From Zygnema cylindricum (taxonomy: Eukaryota > Streptophyta > Zygnematophyceae > Zygnematales > Zygnemataceae): a DNA stretch of 64,000 nucleotides. Numbering within the stretch: position 1 is the stretch's first letter; each line of letters opens with the position of its first letter. A program made the translations under genes and the position numbers. Below are positions 23,291 through 35,528 of this stretch, piece after piece. Location of the stretch: assembly GCA_037447655.1 (NCBI GenBank), contig JBBHKE010001964.1:62001-126000 (forward strand). The letters run 5' to 3'. The notes beneath the pieces were generated by a model, which saw nothing but the letters and a program-made list of their open reading frames with translations, made no database searches and was not told the origin of the DNA.

Positions 23291-26200
23291 CTCCCCTAAA
23301 TCTTTAGACTTAGTCACTCACTCAGCCCAATAGCCTTTATACAAAACTGCAACTAAGGAGCACGAAGGGGTTTGGTTAGCATGTCAGCATCTATTTTCTC
23401 ATCCGGTAAATAACACAATTTTAACACTCTTGCAAGTACATTTTCCCTCACAAAATAAAGTTTGTCATCCATGTGCTTGCTCTTAAAATGATGACTCGGG
23501 TTAGTAGCAATAACAATGGCTGCCTGATTCTCACACCAAATAATCTGTTGACCTGTCTACATTTATCCAAGTTCCTGCAAAATGGACTTAACCCATAAGA
23601 GTTCTTTGAGTGCAGAAGCTGTTGCCATGTACTCCGACTCCATTGTAGACTATGCTGTGACCTTTTGCTGCTTGCTGCTCCAGCAGCAAGTTCCATCTCC
23701 GATCTTTAGGACAAAGCCGGTTGTGGATTTTCGGCTTGGCATATCCCCATAGCTGGCGTCACTCCAAGTCTGCATTTTCACTTCTCCTCCTCCGAGTATC
23801 AGCTTAAGATCTCGAGTGCCTGCAAGGTATCTCAAAACTCTTTTTGCAGCTTCCCAGTCTGCCCTCTTGGGATTCTGCAGACTTCTACTTAGGACTCCTA
23901 CAGCTGCTGCAATGTCAGGTCTCGTACAATTCATGAAATATAGTGGAATTCCTACTACTTGTCTATACGGCTTTGAAGCCATAAACTCTTCCTCCCCTAA
24001 CTTTAGGCTCTCACTAACCATTATGTTTGAGTTTGACTCACTTCCATCAAGCTTCTACCTAAATTCCATGGGAGTTACAGATCCTTTCGCATCTTTCATT
24101 TCAAATTTCTCCCACATATTACTTATTCCTTCTTTTTGGGTTAACATAATGAGTTTTCTGTTTCTGTCTCTCTCTACCTGTATGCCTAAGATATAGTTAG
24201 ATTCACCTAGGTCCTTCATCTCGAATCTCAACCTTAAAGCCGCTTTAATTTAGTTTATTTCATCCATTGACTTGCTTATTAGAAGCTAGTCATCCACATA
24301 TACAACAATATAAAGTATCCCATCCTCCCCTTACAGTCATATACTAAATGATCTGAGCTAATTCTTTGAAATCCTAGTCCAGTAAGAAATTCATCTAGCT
24401 TTAGGTTCCACTGTCTAGGGGCTTGTTTCAACCCATACAAATACTTTACTAGTTTACAAACTAAATTCTCTTTACCTTTTTCTTCATATATTTCCGGTTG
24501 TTTCATGTAAATGGTTTCCTCTAACTCTCCATGCAGGAAGGCAATCTTAACGTCCATCTGATGGACTTCCGTAGGATTTTGACAGTGGGAAATCTGACTA
24601 CTGGAGAGAAGGTTTCCTCAAAATCAAGACATTTTTTGTGATTGTAACCTTTGGCCACAAGTCTCGCCTTGTACCTTTCAATTGTGTTGGCCAGGTTGAG
24701 CTTTACTTTGAACACCCATTTGCTGCCTATGGCTTTCCTGCACGGAGGAAGATTCACCAGCTCCCATGTTTGCGCTTCCATGATGGACTTCATTTCATCG
24801 TTCACTGCCTCAATCTAGTGATTTCTCTCTCGTGATGAGAAGGCCTCCTGAATTGTTAAAGGCTCCGTTGTGGTTGCAGAGAGAGAGCAAAATTTAAGCT
24901 TGCTTGCAAGTGGCTGTTGGACCTCCTTTCCCCCGAAAATTTTGAGGCTGAAATTGTCGCCAACCTGCGATTTGTTGTCCCGCGATTTGTTGTCCCGTTC
25001 TGAGCTGTTACAGGTGCCAAAATTGGATCTGTAATTGGTTGTTCCACGTGTGTAAGAGCATGTGTAGATGCTGGTGCCGAATCAAGATGTGCAACAGGTG
25101 GTTTATCTGGGACGGGAACCTGTGTAGATGTAGCTGTAGACGATGACCGTGACTGTAAATAAACAAGTTGATTATGCTGAAAAATAACATACTCCTGTAT
25201 ATTTTCTGTCTTCTGACTCTCGTTGTGTTTGAACATATCAACTGATTCTTGTTCATCCTTCAACTGGATGTTTCTACATACAATAACTTTCTTTTTCTCT
25301 AAAACATATATCGTATAGCCATTTGCATTGTCATCATAACCCATAAAGATGCAAGGTAGGCCTTTAGCTTCCATTTTCCATCTATTCTGTGAGGTATCCA
25401 AGACAAAACATTTGGTGCCAAATACTTTAAAGTGATTGACCTTCGGTTTCATCCCTGTCCACTGTTCATAAGGTATAGTTTTAACCGATCGAGACGCAAT
25501 TTTGTTTTTAATATAAACTGCACAATTTAGTGTTTCAGCCTATAATTTCAGATCTAGACCTTTGTCTGCAAGCATTGATCTAGCACTTTCTGTTACAGTT
25601 CTATTTAATCTTTCAGGCACACCATTCTGTTCCAGTGTGTATGGAACTATCAGATTATGACTGATACCTTCTTGGAGGAGAAACTGTTCGAATTCCTTTG
25701 AAGTATATTCTCCTCCATTGTCCGACCTTAGTGCCAAAATCGGAGCTCCGTCAAGCTTCTTTGCCCATGCCTTGTAGTGTTTCAAGTGTGTGAACACTTC
25801 ACTCTTATGCTACATGAAGTAAACTTTGGTGAACCTTGAATAGTCATCAGTGAATGTAACCATATAGTGGACACCTCCAGCATATGGTACTTGCAATGGG
25901 CCGAGAACATCCGAGTGGATAAGTTGCAAAACTTTGTCCGATCACTGGTCAGATTGCTGTGGAAAAGGTAATCTGTGGATCTTTCCAAGTGAGCATCTAT
26001 CACATGATTTCACAGTTTGAGGAGTAAGAGAAACACCCTCAACATTTCCTGCATTCACCATCTTTTATAGACTATCATAATTAACATGTCATAATCTCTT
26101 ATGCCATAACTCTTTGATAGATGACACACTGGAATAGAGAACATCCTTTACTTTGTATTCAGCCATATCCATTTTATACATCTTGCTTGCATCCCTAGAG

Positions 26201-26600
26201 CATGTCACTGCAACTTCACCTAACTTGCTAACAACTTGTCTGCCTCCTTTCAGGATTACATCAAAGCCTTTGCTCTCTACCAAGGAAGTAGAAAATAGAT
26301 TCTTTTTGAACTCTGGTATATACAACACATTGTGAAGATTTCTTTACAAACTTCCCCCCCACATCTACCATTAAAGATACATCACCCTGAGCCGAAGTTT
26401 GCATACTCATGCCGCATGCATAGTAGATGTTTTTGGGGGTTGTCACCTTGAGGTTTGAAAAATTGGATTCGTCCCAACACGTGTGCCGAAGCTCCGGTAT
26501 CCATGATCAATCTTGTAATTTCTTGACCTTCCATAGTTGGCGCCATTGCGAATAATTTTGCTTCTTCTCCTTCAGCATATGACAAGGGATCATCTTTTTC
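23291..26600 (-). pseudogene. F pol: protease, integrase, RT, RNase H (broken)
   Basis: Minus strand. The protease active site is intact as MDTGAS (near 26510). The pre-integrase region has LWHKRL (26089). The integrase core is in pieces at 25540-26003 (NGGEYTSKEFEQFLLQEG, PERLNRTVTESARSMLAD) with its C-terminal domain at 24856-25452 (KVFGTKCFVLDTSQNRWKM). RT has [11 protein letters not shown] near 24720 and an intact YVDD box near 24290, followed at once by a stop. RNase H lies at 23650-24021 (TWSDASYGDMPSRKSTTGF). Several frameshifts. Confidence 0.82.
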
Positions 26601-27510
26601 AGTTGCAGAACCTGAGAAGAGAGCATTTCCCTGAGAAGAGTTCCCAGAAAAACCCTTATGATATAGGCTGCGCTACCATCCTGGTCAATATAGACCTGTT
26701 TCATTTGCCTTTTTCAGCTTTGAACAGTATTTGTATCCATGTCCTTTTTCAGAACAGTAAAAGCAAGTAGTAGATTGTCTATTAGGCCTGTTATTATACT
26801 GATTAACCTGATTCTGATTTTGATTCCTATCCTGATTTTTGTTCTGATTAAGTATCAAAATTCGTGTTTAAAGCTTCTACCTTTTTCTCTCCATGAAGTA
26901 TTTTAGTAGTTGATTCTTCTTCTGAGATCAGATTCTATGCTAACTGAAACGTCCAGCTAGACTTATCATGATTTTTCAACTGAACAAACACTCCTTTCAT
27001 ATCATTAGAAAGACCTCTAACAAGTAAAGTTGCCTGCTGAAATTTAAGAAATGAGCCACCATCAGACGAATGTGCATCAATAAGAGCATGAAAGTTATCA
27101 CAATACTCCACTATCCTCCCCCCATAGTATTTATAGTCCCAAATTTGTCCAGCCACTGGAAGTTCCTCCTAGACATGTGATTTTTCAAACGCAGTTTTTA
27201 GTGATTCCCAGATTTCTTTTGCTTTCTTCATTTTCAGCCGAGACATAACCACATTCTCGAATTGCACAGAATCAAAATGTTTCCGCGCCAGTGATTTTTT
27301 CTTCGCCCAACTTGGATCTGTTTCAGCTAAAGTCCCATCCAAGACCCCCAATAAATCAGCAGTTTCAAATGTTGACTCAACCATTCCCGCCCTGTATGCA
27401 TAATTTTGGCCATTGAATATGAGAATTCTTGACAAAAGGCCCATAACTTGTTGTTATATAACCATAGTAGCAGGAGGAGGACCAGCAGCAGTAGTAGTGG
27501 AAGTAGACAT
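26601..27510 (-). pseudogene. F gag, starting inside the LTR (broken)
   Basis: The conserved start lies in the 5' LTR at 27510: MSTSTTTAA, then a Gly/Pro-rich run. An in-frame TAA (about 27456) interrupts it just before the LTR ends, after which the frame reads QQVMGLLSRILIFNG across the primer site. The body has LKMKKAKEIWESLKTAFEKS (27169-27444), YYGGRIVEYCDNFHALID and LVRGLSNDMKG (26935-27156). The zinc knuckle CFYCSEKGHGYKYC is at about 26720-26766. Broken, but the LTR-internal start matches that of G. Confidence 0.75.
27438..27448 (-). promoter_or_regulatory. Primer-binding site of F (half-tRNA type, decayed)
   Basis: On the minus strand AGTTATGGGCC follows the LTR end ..ACAACA. Ten of 11 bases match the half-tRNA-Met site (first G changed to A). 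Confidence 0.65.
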
Positions 27511-28018
27511 CTAACACATAAGCTATCAAGCACCCTGCTAAACAGCCAACTTTATGATGTAACACAATGCAACTGAGTGATCTAAGCATATTGAAATTAT
27601 GCATAACAGTAGAAAACATAGTGTAAAAACAATCCTCAAAGTTTCAGCTCAATTGATCGAGTCAACCATAAGATATTCACTCTACAGATTCACAAAAACT
27701 GCCTTAGATGATTAATATCCTAAGACTTGGATAAATACAATTTGTCTAAGTCCTAAATTATATACTCACAATGAGTATCTACTGGGCACACTAATTTAAG
27801 TAGTTGTAGGGTACTGTTCTATGCTACGAAAAAGAACTATAACTATACTTTACTATTCTAAGAGTACTTCCAAAACCTAATTTTGCCATTTCTCTTAATC
27901 AGAATAGTGCGACACTTCTTAAATTGCCTAAACTACAAAATCTTGTTTTCAGGTATTTATAAATAGATAACTGTACATTAATGTTCTTGGTGCTTAGTCA
28001 ACAATGATCCGTAGTATC
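27449..28018 (-). repeat. F 5' LTR, inner block
   Basis: 570 bp from the primer site to the insertion point of G. The last five bases, GTATC (28014-28018), are the target duplication of G, repeated at 33792-33796. Confidence 0.75.
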
Positions 28019-28737
28019 TGTTGTTCTACAACCACCGGTGCAGGTGGAGGAGCAGCAGTAGTAGTAGAAGTAGACATGATACACTCTTAGAAGCTATCAA
28101 GAATCCTACCAAACAGCTGTTGTCAAGTGCTCACCAATTCTTATATAAGCACCCAAACCTCATAAAACTCTATCAGAATACAGAGTAGCATAAACACTGA
28201 CAACTCCCAAAGTTTCAGCATAATTGACACGACAACACTCAAGATATAATGCTCAGAAGTTTCCCAAAAATTGTCTGCAGTTTTACTACTTGGAAGTCTG
28301 GATACATAATATGTTATGAGTCCTAAGTCTTATACTTGTGTTGAACTGGCAACACCAGTGTACTTGAGAGGTACGTCAAACCACCAAGCTACCACTTTTT
28401 TGTCAAGCTACCACTGAGCAATCACTAAGCTACCACTGAGCTATCACTAAGCTACCATTGAGTTACCCACTAAGTTACCACTGAGTAACCCACTAAGTTG
28501 ACTAGAATTGTATCTATCGCAGTTGCTCTATCTTGTACAGAATCACATTAAGAATATCAGACACTGCGTTGTCCGTACGGACCATATCAAATATAATCGT
28601 GGTTGTGTTGTCCTGTCTGTGTTGCAGCTTCGTTGTTGCAGCTTCGTTGTTGCGCTGCTCTGTTGCTGCGCTGCTCAGATGTATAGCAGCTGCGTTGCTG
28701 CGCTGCTCCGAGACTGAAAGCTTTCCAAAAGACAACA
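28019..28737 (-). repeat. G 3' LTR
   Basis: On the minus strand it begins TGTTGTCTTTTGG at 28737 after the polypurine tract TAAAGCTTTAGGGGAG, and ends ..GAACAACA at 28019. It contains a CTACCACTGAG-type minisatellite (28385-28500) and a GCTGCG/CAGC cluster (28615-28710). This copy keeps the LTR-internal ATG (28077) of the Gag leader. Confidence 0.88.
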
Positions 28738-31640
28738 CTCCCCTAAAGCTTTAGACTCAATATACTGGCGCAGCTGCGATGATAAACTAGCGCAGCATTG
28801 CTACATAGCAATGTAGCAATTAGCAAGTCACCCAGTCCCACTACATCTCAAAAGTGGCTTATCACAAAGTGGTAGTATAGCAGTGCAGCAATTCAGTTTT
28901 TCACTTAATCTCACTGCGTCCCTACAATACTTCAGCTTAGGAGCAGGAAGAGCTTTAGTGGGCATATCAGCAATCATTTTTGCATCTGGCAAATAACATA
29001 ATTTAATCACTCTAGAGAACACTTTTTCTCTTACAAAGTGTAATCGTACATCCATGTGCTTGCTTTTGAAGTGATGACTCGGGCTAGAAGCAATGGCAAT
29101 GGCAGCCTTGTTATCACACCAGATCACATGTGGACCAACTTGCATGTATCCTAGTTCTTATAACATGGATTTTATGCATAAGAGTTCTTTGAGGGCCGAG
29201 CTTGCTGCCATATATTCTGACTCCATTGTCGATTGTGCTGTAACCTTTTGAAGTTTGCTGCTCCAGCAGCAAGTACCGTTCCCAATTTGAAGAACGAATC
29301 CCGTGGTGGATTTCCGGCTTGGCATGTCGCCATAGCTTGCATCACTCCACGTTTGCAGCTTCACTTCTCCTCCCCCTAGAGTGAGTTTGAGGTCTTTGGT
29401 TCCTACCAAATATCTTAAGACTCTCCTTGCTGCATCAAGATCAGATTTTCTCGAATTTTCTAGACTCCTGCTCAGTACCCCGACTGGTGCAGCAATGTTA
29501 GGACGGGTACAGTTCATGAAATATATTAAGCTTCCCACTATCTGTCTATAAGGTATTATTGTCATAGGATCATTCTCCCTTGACTCTAAATACTCGCTAA
29601 CAATGACACCAGGTTCTGTCTCTTCTCCCTCTAACTTCTGCCAAAACTCCATTGGAGTTAAACATCCTTTTGCCCCCCGCATTCCGTACTCATCTAACAT
29701 GTTTCCAATAGCCTCTTTTTGAGTCAATTTTATTATTTTCTTATTTCTGTCCCTCTCTACCTGGATACCCAAAATATATTTTGCCTCACCGAGGTCTTTC
29801 ATCTCGAACCGTGAGTTTAGAGCAGTTTTGATTTTGTTAATTTCAGCCATTGATTTGCTTATTAATAGTAAATCATCTACATATAATGCTATATACACTA
29901 TCCCATTTTCACCCTTTAGAACGTAGACAGAGTGATCACAACTTATCTTTTGAAATCCTAGGCTAGTCAAGAATTCATCAAGCTTTAGATTCCACTTTCT
30001 CGGGGCATGTTTTAGGCCGTACAAAGATTTTAACAACTTGCATACTAAGTGTTCTTTTCCTGGTTCCACATATTTTCAGGCTGCTGCATGTAAATGGTCT
30101 CTTCTAGTTCTCCGTGCAAAAAGGCTGTCTTTACATCCATCTGATGTATTTCCATATCTTCTATAGCAGCTAAAGACAGCAAAATCTTAAGTGTCAGAAA
30201 TCTTACAACCGGAGAAAATGTTTCTTCAAAATCGATTCCTTCCTTTTGATTATACCCGTTTGCCAGAAGTCTGGCCTTATAACGTTCAATGGTGTTATTA
30301 GGATTTAACTTCACCTTGAATACCCATTTGCTGCCGATCGCTTTTCGGTGCGGAGGAAGATCCACAAGCTCCCATGTTTGAGCCTCCATGATGGACTTCA
30401 TTTCGTCGTTTGCTGCCTCGATCCAGTGATTCCGTTGTGGTGATGAGAAGGCCTCCTAAATGGTCAAAAGCTCCCCTGAGGCTGCCGAGTAGGCAAAGTG
30501 AGAGCTTGCTTGCAGGCAGCTGCTTCATCTTATACCCCCCGAAAATTCTGAGGCTGAGATTGTCCGATGCCGCGCATTGCGCTGATTCCGCTGGTTGTGA
30601 TCTGTGTGTACCGACCGCTGTTAGTCCGGTTGGAACTGAACGTGTAGAGGAACTTGGAGAGAGACAGACTCTGGAGTCACTACCGGAGAATGTGGAATCT
30701 GCGAGACAATTTCTTGCATGCAATCTAAGATGACATATTCCTGTACCTTTTGTTGCTTTTGCTGCTCTGTCATTTGAAATAAATCTATAGAGTCTAGTCC
30801 ATCTTTAACAATGATGTTCCTTGCTACAACTATTTTCTGCCTCTCAGACACAAAGACTCTATAACCTTTTGAGTGATCATCATATCCTAACAGAATACTC
30901 GGTAATTCCTTCGGTTCCATTTTCCATCTATCTGTAGACGTATCTAATATAAAGCATTGACTACCAAAGACTTTGAAATGGCTAACATCTGGTTTGCTAC
31001 CCGTCCAAATCTCGTAAGGAGTAGTTTCTACAGATTTTGATCCTATCTTATTCTTAATATAAACTGCACAATTTAGAGCCTGAGCCTAGAATTTCGGATC
31101 CACATTTTTATCTGCGAGCATCGACCTAGAGCTCTCCGTGAGAGTTTCATTCAGTCTTTCCGACACCCTATTTTGTTCCGGTGAATACGGAACAGTCAAC
31201 AGATGACTAATGCCTTCCTCGAGTAAAAAGGTTTCAAATTCTTTCGATGTATATTCACCACCATTGTTTGATCTGAGCTGCAAAATAGGTGAATTATGAA
31301 GTTTTTCAGCCCATTCTTTATAGTGTTTGAAGTGACCAAACACTTCACTTTTCTCCTTTATGAAGTAAACTTTTTTAAACCTGGAGAAATCATCTGTGAA
31401 GGTGACCATATATTTCATTCCCCCGACAAATGGAACCTTCGCCGGACGAAAGACATCCGAATGAATTTGTTGTAAAAGTTTTGTGGACCGATGCTCAAAC
31501 TCTTTAGGAAATGGCAATCTAAGGATTTTTCCTAAAGCGCAACCATCACAAGTTTTGACCGGCTCATCTGTGATTGATACACCCTGTATTTTTCCAGCAA
31601 GGACCATTTTCCTCAAACTATCATAGTTTACATGGCCTAA
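28738..31640 (-). pseudogene. G pol: integrase, RT, RNase H
   Basis: Minus strand. The integrase core is open at 31086-31616 (CDGCALGKILRLPFPK, NNGGEYTSKEFETFLLEEG, SERLNETLTESSRSMLAD; the first D of the catalytic region lies in FTDDFSRF). The C-terminal domain is near 30620-30960. RT is at 30045-30401 and 29158-30069 and keeps YVDD at 29872-29883 in a 303-codon open stretch that continues into RNase H (TWSDASYGDMPSRKSTTGF, STMESEYMAA). The RNase H end is in another frame at 28828-29145 (WCDNKAAIAIA, KHMDVRLHFVREKV, MIADMPTKALP). At least four frame breaks. Confidence 0.85.
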
Positions 31641-33147
31641 TCATTTATGCCACAACTCATCTGAGTGCAAAACACCGGAGTACATAACATCATTCTCCTT
31701 CGTATTAGCCATATCCATGCGATATATCTTGCTACTATCTCTAGTACATGTAACCGCAACCTTGCCATTTTTGCTAACAACCTGCCGACCATTTTTCAAA
31801 TTAACCTCAAAGCCTTTACTCTCTACCAACGACGTAGAAAACAGATTTTTCTTAAAGTCAGGCACAAAAAAGACATTGTGAACAGTCCTTTCAATTGCTT
31901 TTCCTTCTACATCAACTAGCAAGAACACATCACCCATAGCACGAGTTTGGACACTCATTCCACAGGCATAAAAAATATTTTTCTCCGGTGTTGCTTTCAG
32001 ATTTTTGAAGATGGCCTTGTTCCAACACATGTGGGCTGACGCTCTTATATCCATTATCCATCCAGGGTCCTTCGCGCCCTCCATTGCTGCCGCCATAGCG
32101 AATAGATGCGTGTCATCCTCCTCAGAAAATGTCAAAGTCTCCTCTTGGATGGATGAAGAAGCTGAAAACAGTGCATTTCCACGAGGTGTAGGCCCCGTGA
32201 AGCTTTTGAAATACTGACTTTGTTGCCATCTCGGCCTGTATAAACCTGTATCGTTAGCTTGTTTAGGTTTAGGACAGAATTTGTATCCATGACCTCTCTC
32301 ACTACGATAAAAACATGCATTGTTTGATTCTCTATTTCCACCCTGATTAAACTGTCTAAACTGGTTAAACTGATTACTTTGTTGATTAAATTGACCTTTC
32401 CTCCCAAATTCTGAATTAAAAGCCTCTACTTGCTCAACATTGAGAATATTAGATGTAGCTTCCTCCTCTAGTAGAATATTGATGGCTAACTGTAAAGTCC
32501 AGCTAGCTTTATCTTTTTGTTTGAGCATGTCAGATGCTCCTTTCATACTACGAGGGAGACCCCTCATGAGTAATGTTGCCTGTTGAAACGAAGGAAACAC
32601 CCCACCTGCACAAGCATGTGCATCTACAAGGATACAAAATTTGTTAGAATATTCATCCATTGTACGGAGGAAACACCCCACCTGCACAAGCATGTGCATC
32701 TACAAGTATACGAAATTTGTTAGAATATTCAGCCATTGTACCGCCAGTGTACTTATAGTCCCAAATTTTTCCAGCCAATAGAAGCTCTTCCTAGACATTA
32801 GCCTTTTCATAATCACTTTTAAGGGATTTCCAGATATCAATTGCTTTTTTCATTTTTATCCGAGACATAGCTAAGTCCTCAGATATACAAAATTTCAAAA
32901 TAGAACGAGCTTGCGTATTTTTTCTAGACCATGACGGATCAGATTCATCCAGCAAACCATCCAATATATCCAAAAGATTGACATTCTCAAAATGTGTCTC
33001 CACCATATCCGCCCAGTAAACATACTTATCCCCAGAAAAGATAGGAATTCTTGATGACAGGACCATAACCTGTTGTTCTACAACCAGCGGTGCAGGTGGA
33101 GGAGCAGCAGTAGTAGTAGAAGTAGTTATGATACACTCTCAGAAGCT
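31641..33147 (-). pseudogene. G gag and protease (broken)
   Basis: The Gag leader is encoded in the LTR (in the 5' copy the ATG has become ATA) and reads on through TSTTTAAPPPAP, QQVMVLSSRIPIFSG across the primer site. The N-terminal domain is at 32791-33066. A 76-bp tandem duplication near 32593-32745 shifts the frame. A 352-codon stretch (31641-32699) then covers the Gag C-terminus, a zinc knuckle whose second Cys is Arg (CFYRSERGHGYKFC), a protease whose active site reads MDIRAS instead of DSGAS or DTGAS, and the pre-integrase start. These substitutions show decay under relaxed selection. Confidence 0.82.
33060..33070 (-). promoter_or_regulatory. Primer-binding site of G (half-tRNA type, one mismatch)
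   Basis: On the minus strand GGTTATGGTCC directly follows the LTR end ACAACA. It matches GGTTATGGGCC except for one base. Confidence 0.65.
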
Positions 33148-33791
33148 ATCAAGAATCCTACCAAACAGCTGTTGTCAAGTGCTCACCAATTCTTATACAA
33201 TCACTTAAACCTCTCAAAACTCTATCAGAATACAAAGTAGCATAAACACTGACAACTCCCAAAGTTTAAGCACAATTGACTTGACAAAACTCAAGATATA
33301 ATTCTCAGAAGTTTCCCAAATATTGTCTGCAATTTTACTACTTGGAAGTCTAGATACATAATATGTTCTGAGTCCTAAGTCTTATACTTGTGTTGAACTG
33401 GCAACACCGGTGTACTTGAGAGGTACGTCAAACCACCAAGCTACCACTAATCTGTCAAGCTACCATTGAGCAATCACTAAGCTACCACTGCGCTATCACT
33501 AAGCTACAACAGAGTTACCCACTAAGTTACCACTGAGTTACCCACTAAGTTGACTAGAATCGTATATATCGCAGTTGCTCTATCCTGTACAGAATCACAT
33601 TAAGAATATCAGACCCTGCGTTGTCCGTACGGACCATATCAAATATAATCGTGGTTGTGTTGTCGTGTCTGTGTTGCAGCTTTGCTGCTGCGCTGCTCTG
33701 CAGCTGTGCTGCTCTGCAGCTGCGCTGCTCTGCTGTATAGCAGCTGCGCTGCTGCGCTGCTCTGAGATTGAAAGCTTTCCAAAAGACAGCA
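33071..33791 (-). repeat. G 5' LTR
   Basis: 721 bp, collinear with 28019-28737. Its outer end reads GACAGCA on plus (33785-33791), one base different from the 3' copy, and is followed by the target duplication GTATC. The GCAGCTG/GCTGCTCTGC cluster (33670-33765) is longer than in the 3' LTR. Confidence 0.88.
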
Positions 33792-33796
33792 GTATC

Positions 33797-33925
33797 TGGC
33801 TGACTGTCGTCGTGTAGGTCGAAGCACCTAATTCTGTACAATTGTGCTTCGTTACTTTTGATCCCTCGTGAATCGCGTGTGTCAATTCATTCTCCATCAA
33901 CGGCACCTCATGGCTGACCGTACCA
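33797..33925 (-). repeat. F 5' LTR, middle block
   Basis: Aligns with 22880-23008 of the F 3' LTR (TGGCTGAC..TCGTCGTGTAG, TGGCTGACCGTACCAT). It ends at the target duplication TACCA of the solo LTR. Confidence 0.8.
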
Positions 33926-35238
33926 TGTTGTCCATAGCCATTTCTAGCCATGGATTCACCCTCGGAAGCACCATAGACTACCCAAAAACAGCCTACTTTG
34001 AATCAACACAGAATTCTACAAAAATTTCAAAACAAGCTGAAACTACATCAACAGATAGTATCTAGGATTTGGAATAACCTCACAAAGTTTCAGACAAATA
34101 TAATAAACAGAGCAATCACATCATCTAGTCAAAGTTGCAGAAAAACAGTCTGCCATAACTTTGATAAAACAGACTAACTTCACAATGAAGTAAAACACAG
34201 ACCAGGCACACAATAGACCCGAAAATCTGTGACAATAATAAAAATATAAAGAGGAACACACATGCAGAATTTCAGATAATTCTGCAAACAGATCTGAGAG
34301 TAATCCTCAGATAAAAATTACCAAAAAACACCATAAACAGTTTTTGGTCCAAAAGTTCCTATGACTAAAAATGACTAAGTCCTACAAATATACACGAGCT
34401 CATTACTGAGTGTACGGAGGCATACCAGCCGAACGCAATCTACTAGCTTCCTTTATTAATGTTAATAAACCCGAATACTTCGAGGTATGTCAAAAAGAGT
34501 AAATCTACACTAATAACTAATACACATAAAGACAAACCATTGTTGTAAATATTTACAAAGTACACACAATCTTACAAAATCGTATGCTCAGTCATGCTGA
34601 GTCACTCAATGGAACTCCTCGAATTTCGTCAAACAATCCGGGACGTCCAAAATAAACATCGTGTGATTGACGCGATTTCGCGTCTCTACTACTTGAAAAA
34701 TATCGACGCCCTATATCCGCCGTCCGTCGATCTTATTCGGCACCCTTGATGTCGCGCCACGTGGTCATAAAAATCCAAACGAAATCCACGCGAGTCGTCA
34801 AATATCCCACGACGTCGCGAAGAGAATTTAGTCATTCACGTCCACTTGTTAAAAATAATAATCGTACAACCAAAATCATTTCCGTACCGCAGCCGCGTCC
34901 TTTGCAATAAATGCGGCAAATAAAGTACACGTCATTTTTCATAAACGACGCTTGTCGCATATAAATTACATTTGTTCAAATTATATGTTCCGTACCGGCG
35001 ACGTACATTTCGTAAACTTCACATCGGATCGCGTCGCGATCCGCCGTCCATTTCTTAACGCATTCCGCGCCACTCAATTACTACCTCAAGTCTCTTTAAT
35101 TTTACTCGTACATTTACTCCCCCAATCCGCAAATCCATTCGAACCACCACATTACTTTCGATAATATATTACGCACGCGAAACGTCGCGTGCGCACAAAA
35201 TGTCGAGTACGCACGAAACCAACTTTTCAAAAACAACA
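33926..35238 (-). repeat. Solo LTR of the H family
   Basis: 1313 bp with TGTTGTCCATAGCC at one end and CAAAAACAACA at the other, flanked by the 5-bp duplication TACCA (33921-33925 and 35239-35243). It is diverged from the LTRs of H but shares the ends and tracts such as TGTACGG.GGCATACCA and CGAGGTATGTCA. It has no internal region, so it is the product of LTR-LTR recombination. The inner end encodes MARNGYGQ in the same frame position as the Gag start of H. Confidence 0.85.
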
Positions 35239-35243
35239 TACCA

Positions 35244-35528
35244 TACATTCCCAGATAAGCGGCTTGCATTCTGTCCGTCTGATTTTGACAATCTGCTCGT
35301 TAATCGCCCGACATGTGTAAGCGTTCATCGGCGATACTCTGTGAAACCTGCAACACCCTTTTCTTGCCGACGCGTGTCCAACTGGCCGTACAGTACATTC
35401 TCTTAACCTTCTGTTACTGAAACACTATTTGAGGTAAGTATTACAGGTTTTCATTTCCCAAAATATTCTAAGTCCTCAATTCCTCCTCATAGCTTTATCT
35501 ACTAAACTAAAGATTTCGAAATTCAACA
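35244..35528 (-). repeat. F 5' LTR, outer block
   Basis: Aligns with 23012-23290 and ends at the LTR start TGTTGAATTTCG (minus, 35528). Sequence of element I begins immediately beyond it. Confidence 0.8.

Larger units (their letters stand above)
28019..33791 (-). mobile_element. Ty1/copia element G, structurally complete
   Basis: It has both LTRs (719 and 721 bp), polypurine tract, gag, pol, a half-tRNA-type primer site and a perfect 5-bp target duplication GTATC (28014-28018 and 33792-33796). It inserted in the 5' LTR of F. The LTRs differ at roughly 6 percent of positions by eye, and the genes carry stops and shifts, so it is complete in structure but dead. Confidence 0.88.
22740..35528 (-). 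mobile_element. Ty1/copia element F, host of two nested insertions
   Basis: A decayed copia element. Its 3' LTR is partial (22740-23290), its internal region is 23291-27448, and its 5' LTR is in three blocks (27449-28018, 33797-33925, 35244-35528), because element G and a solo LTR landed inside it. The blocks are recognised by matching the 3' LTR across both insertions. F lies in the 3' end of element I. Confidence 0.8.

Noticed and set aside
30298-30733. Overlapping 141- and 107-codon frames on opposite strands
   Set aside because: Both overlap the linker/RT start of element G in wrong frames and have no motif.
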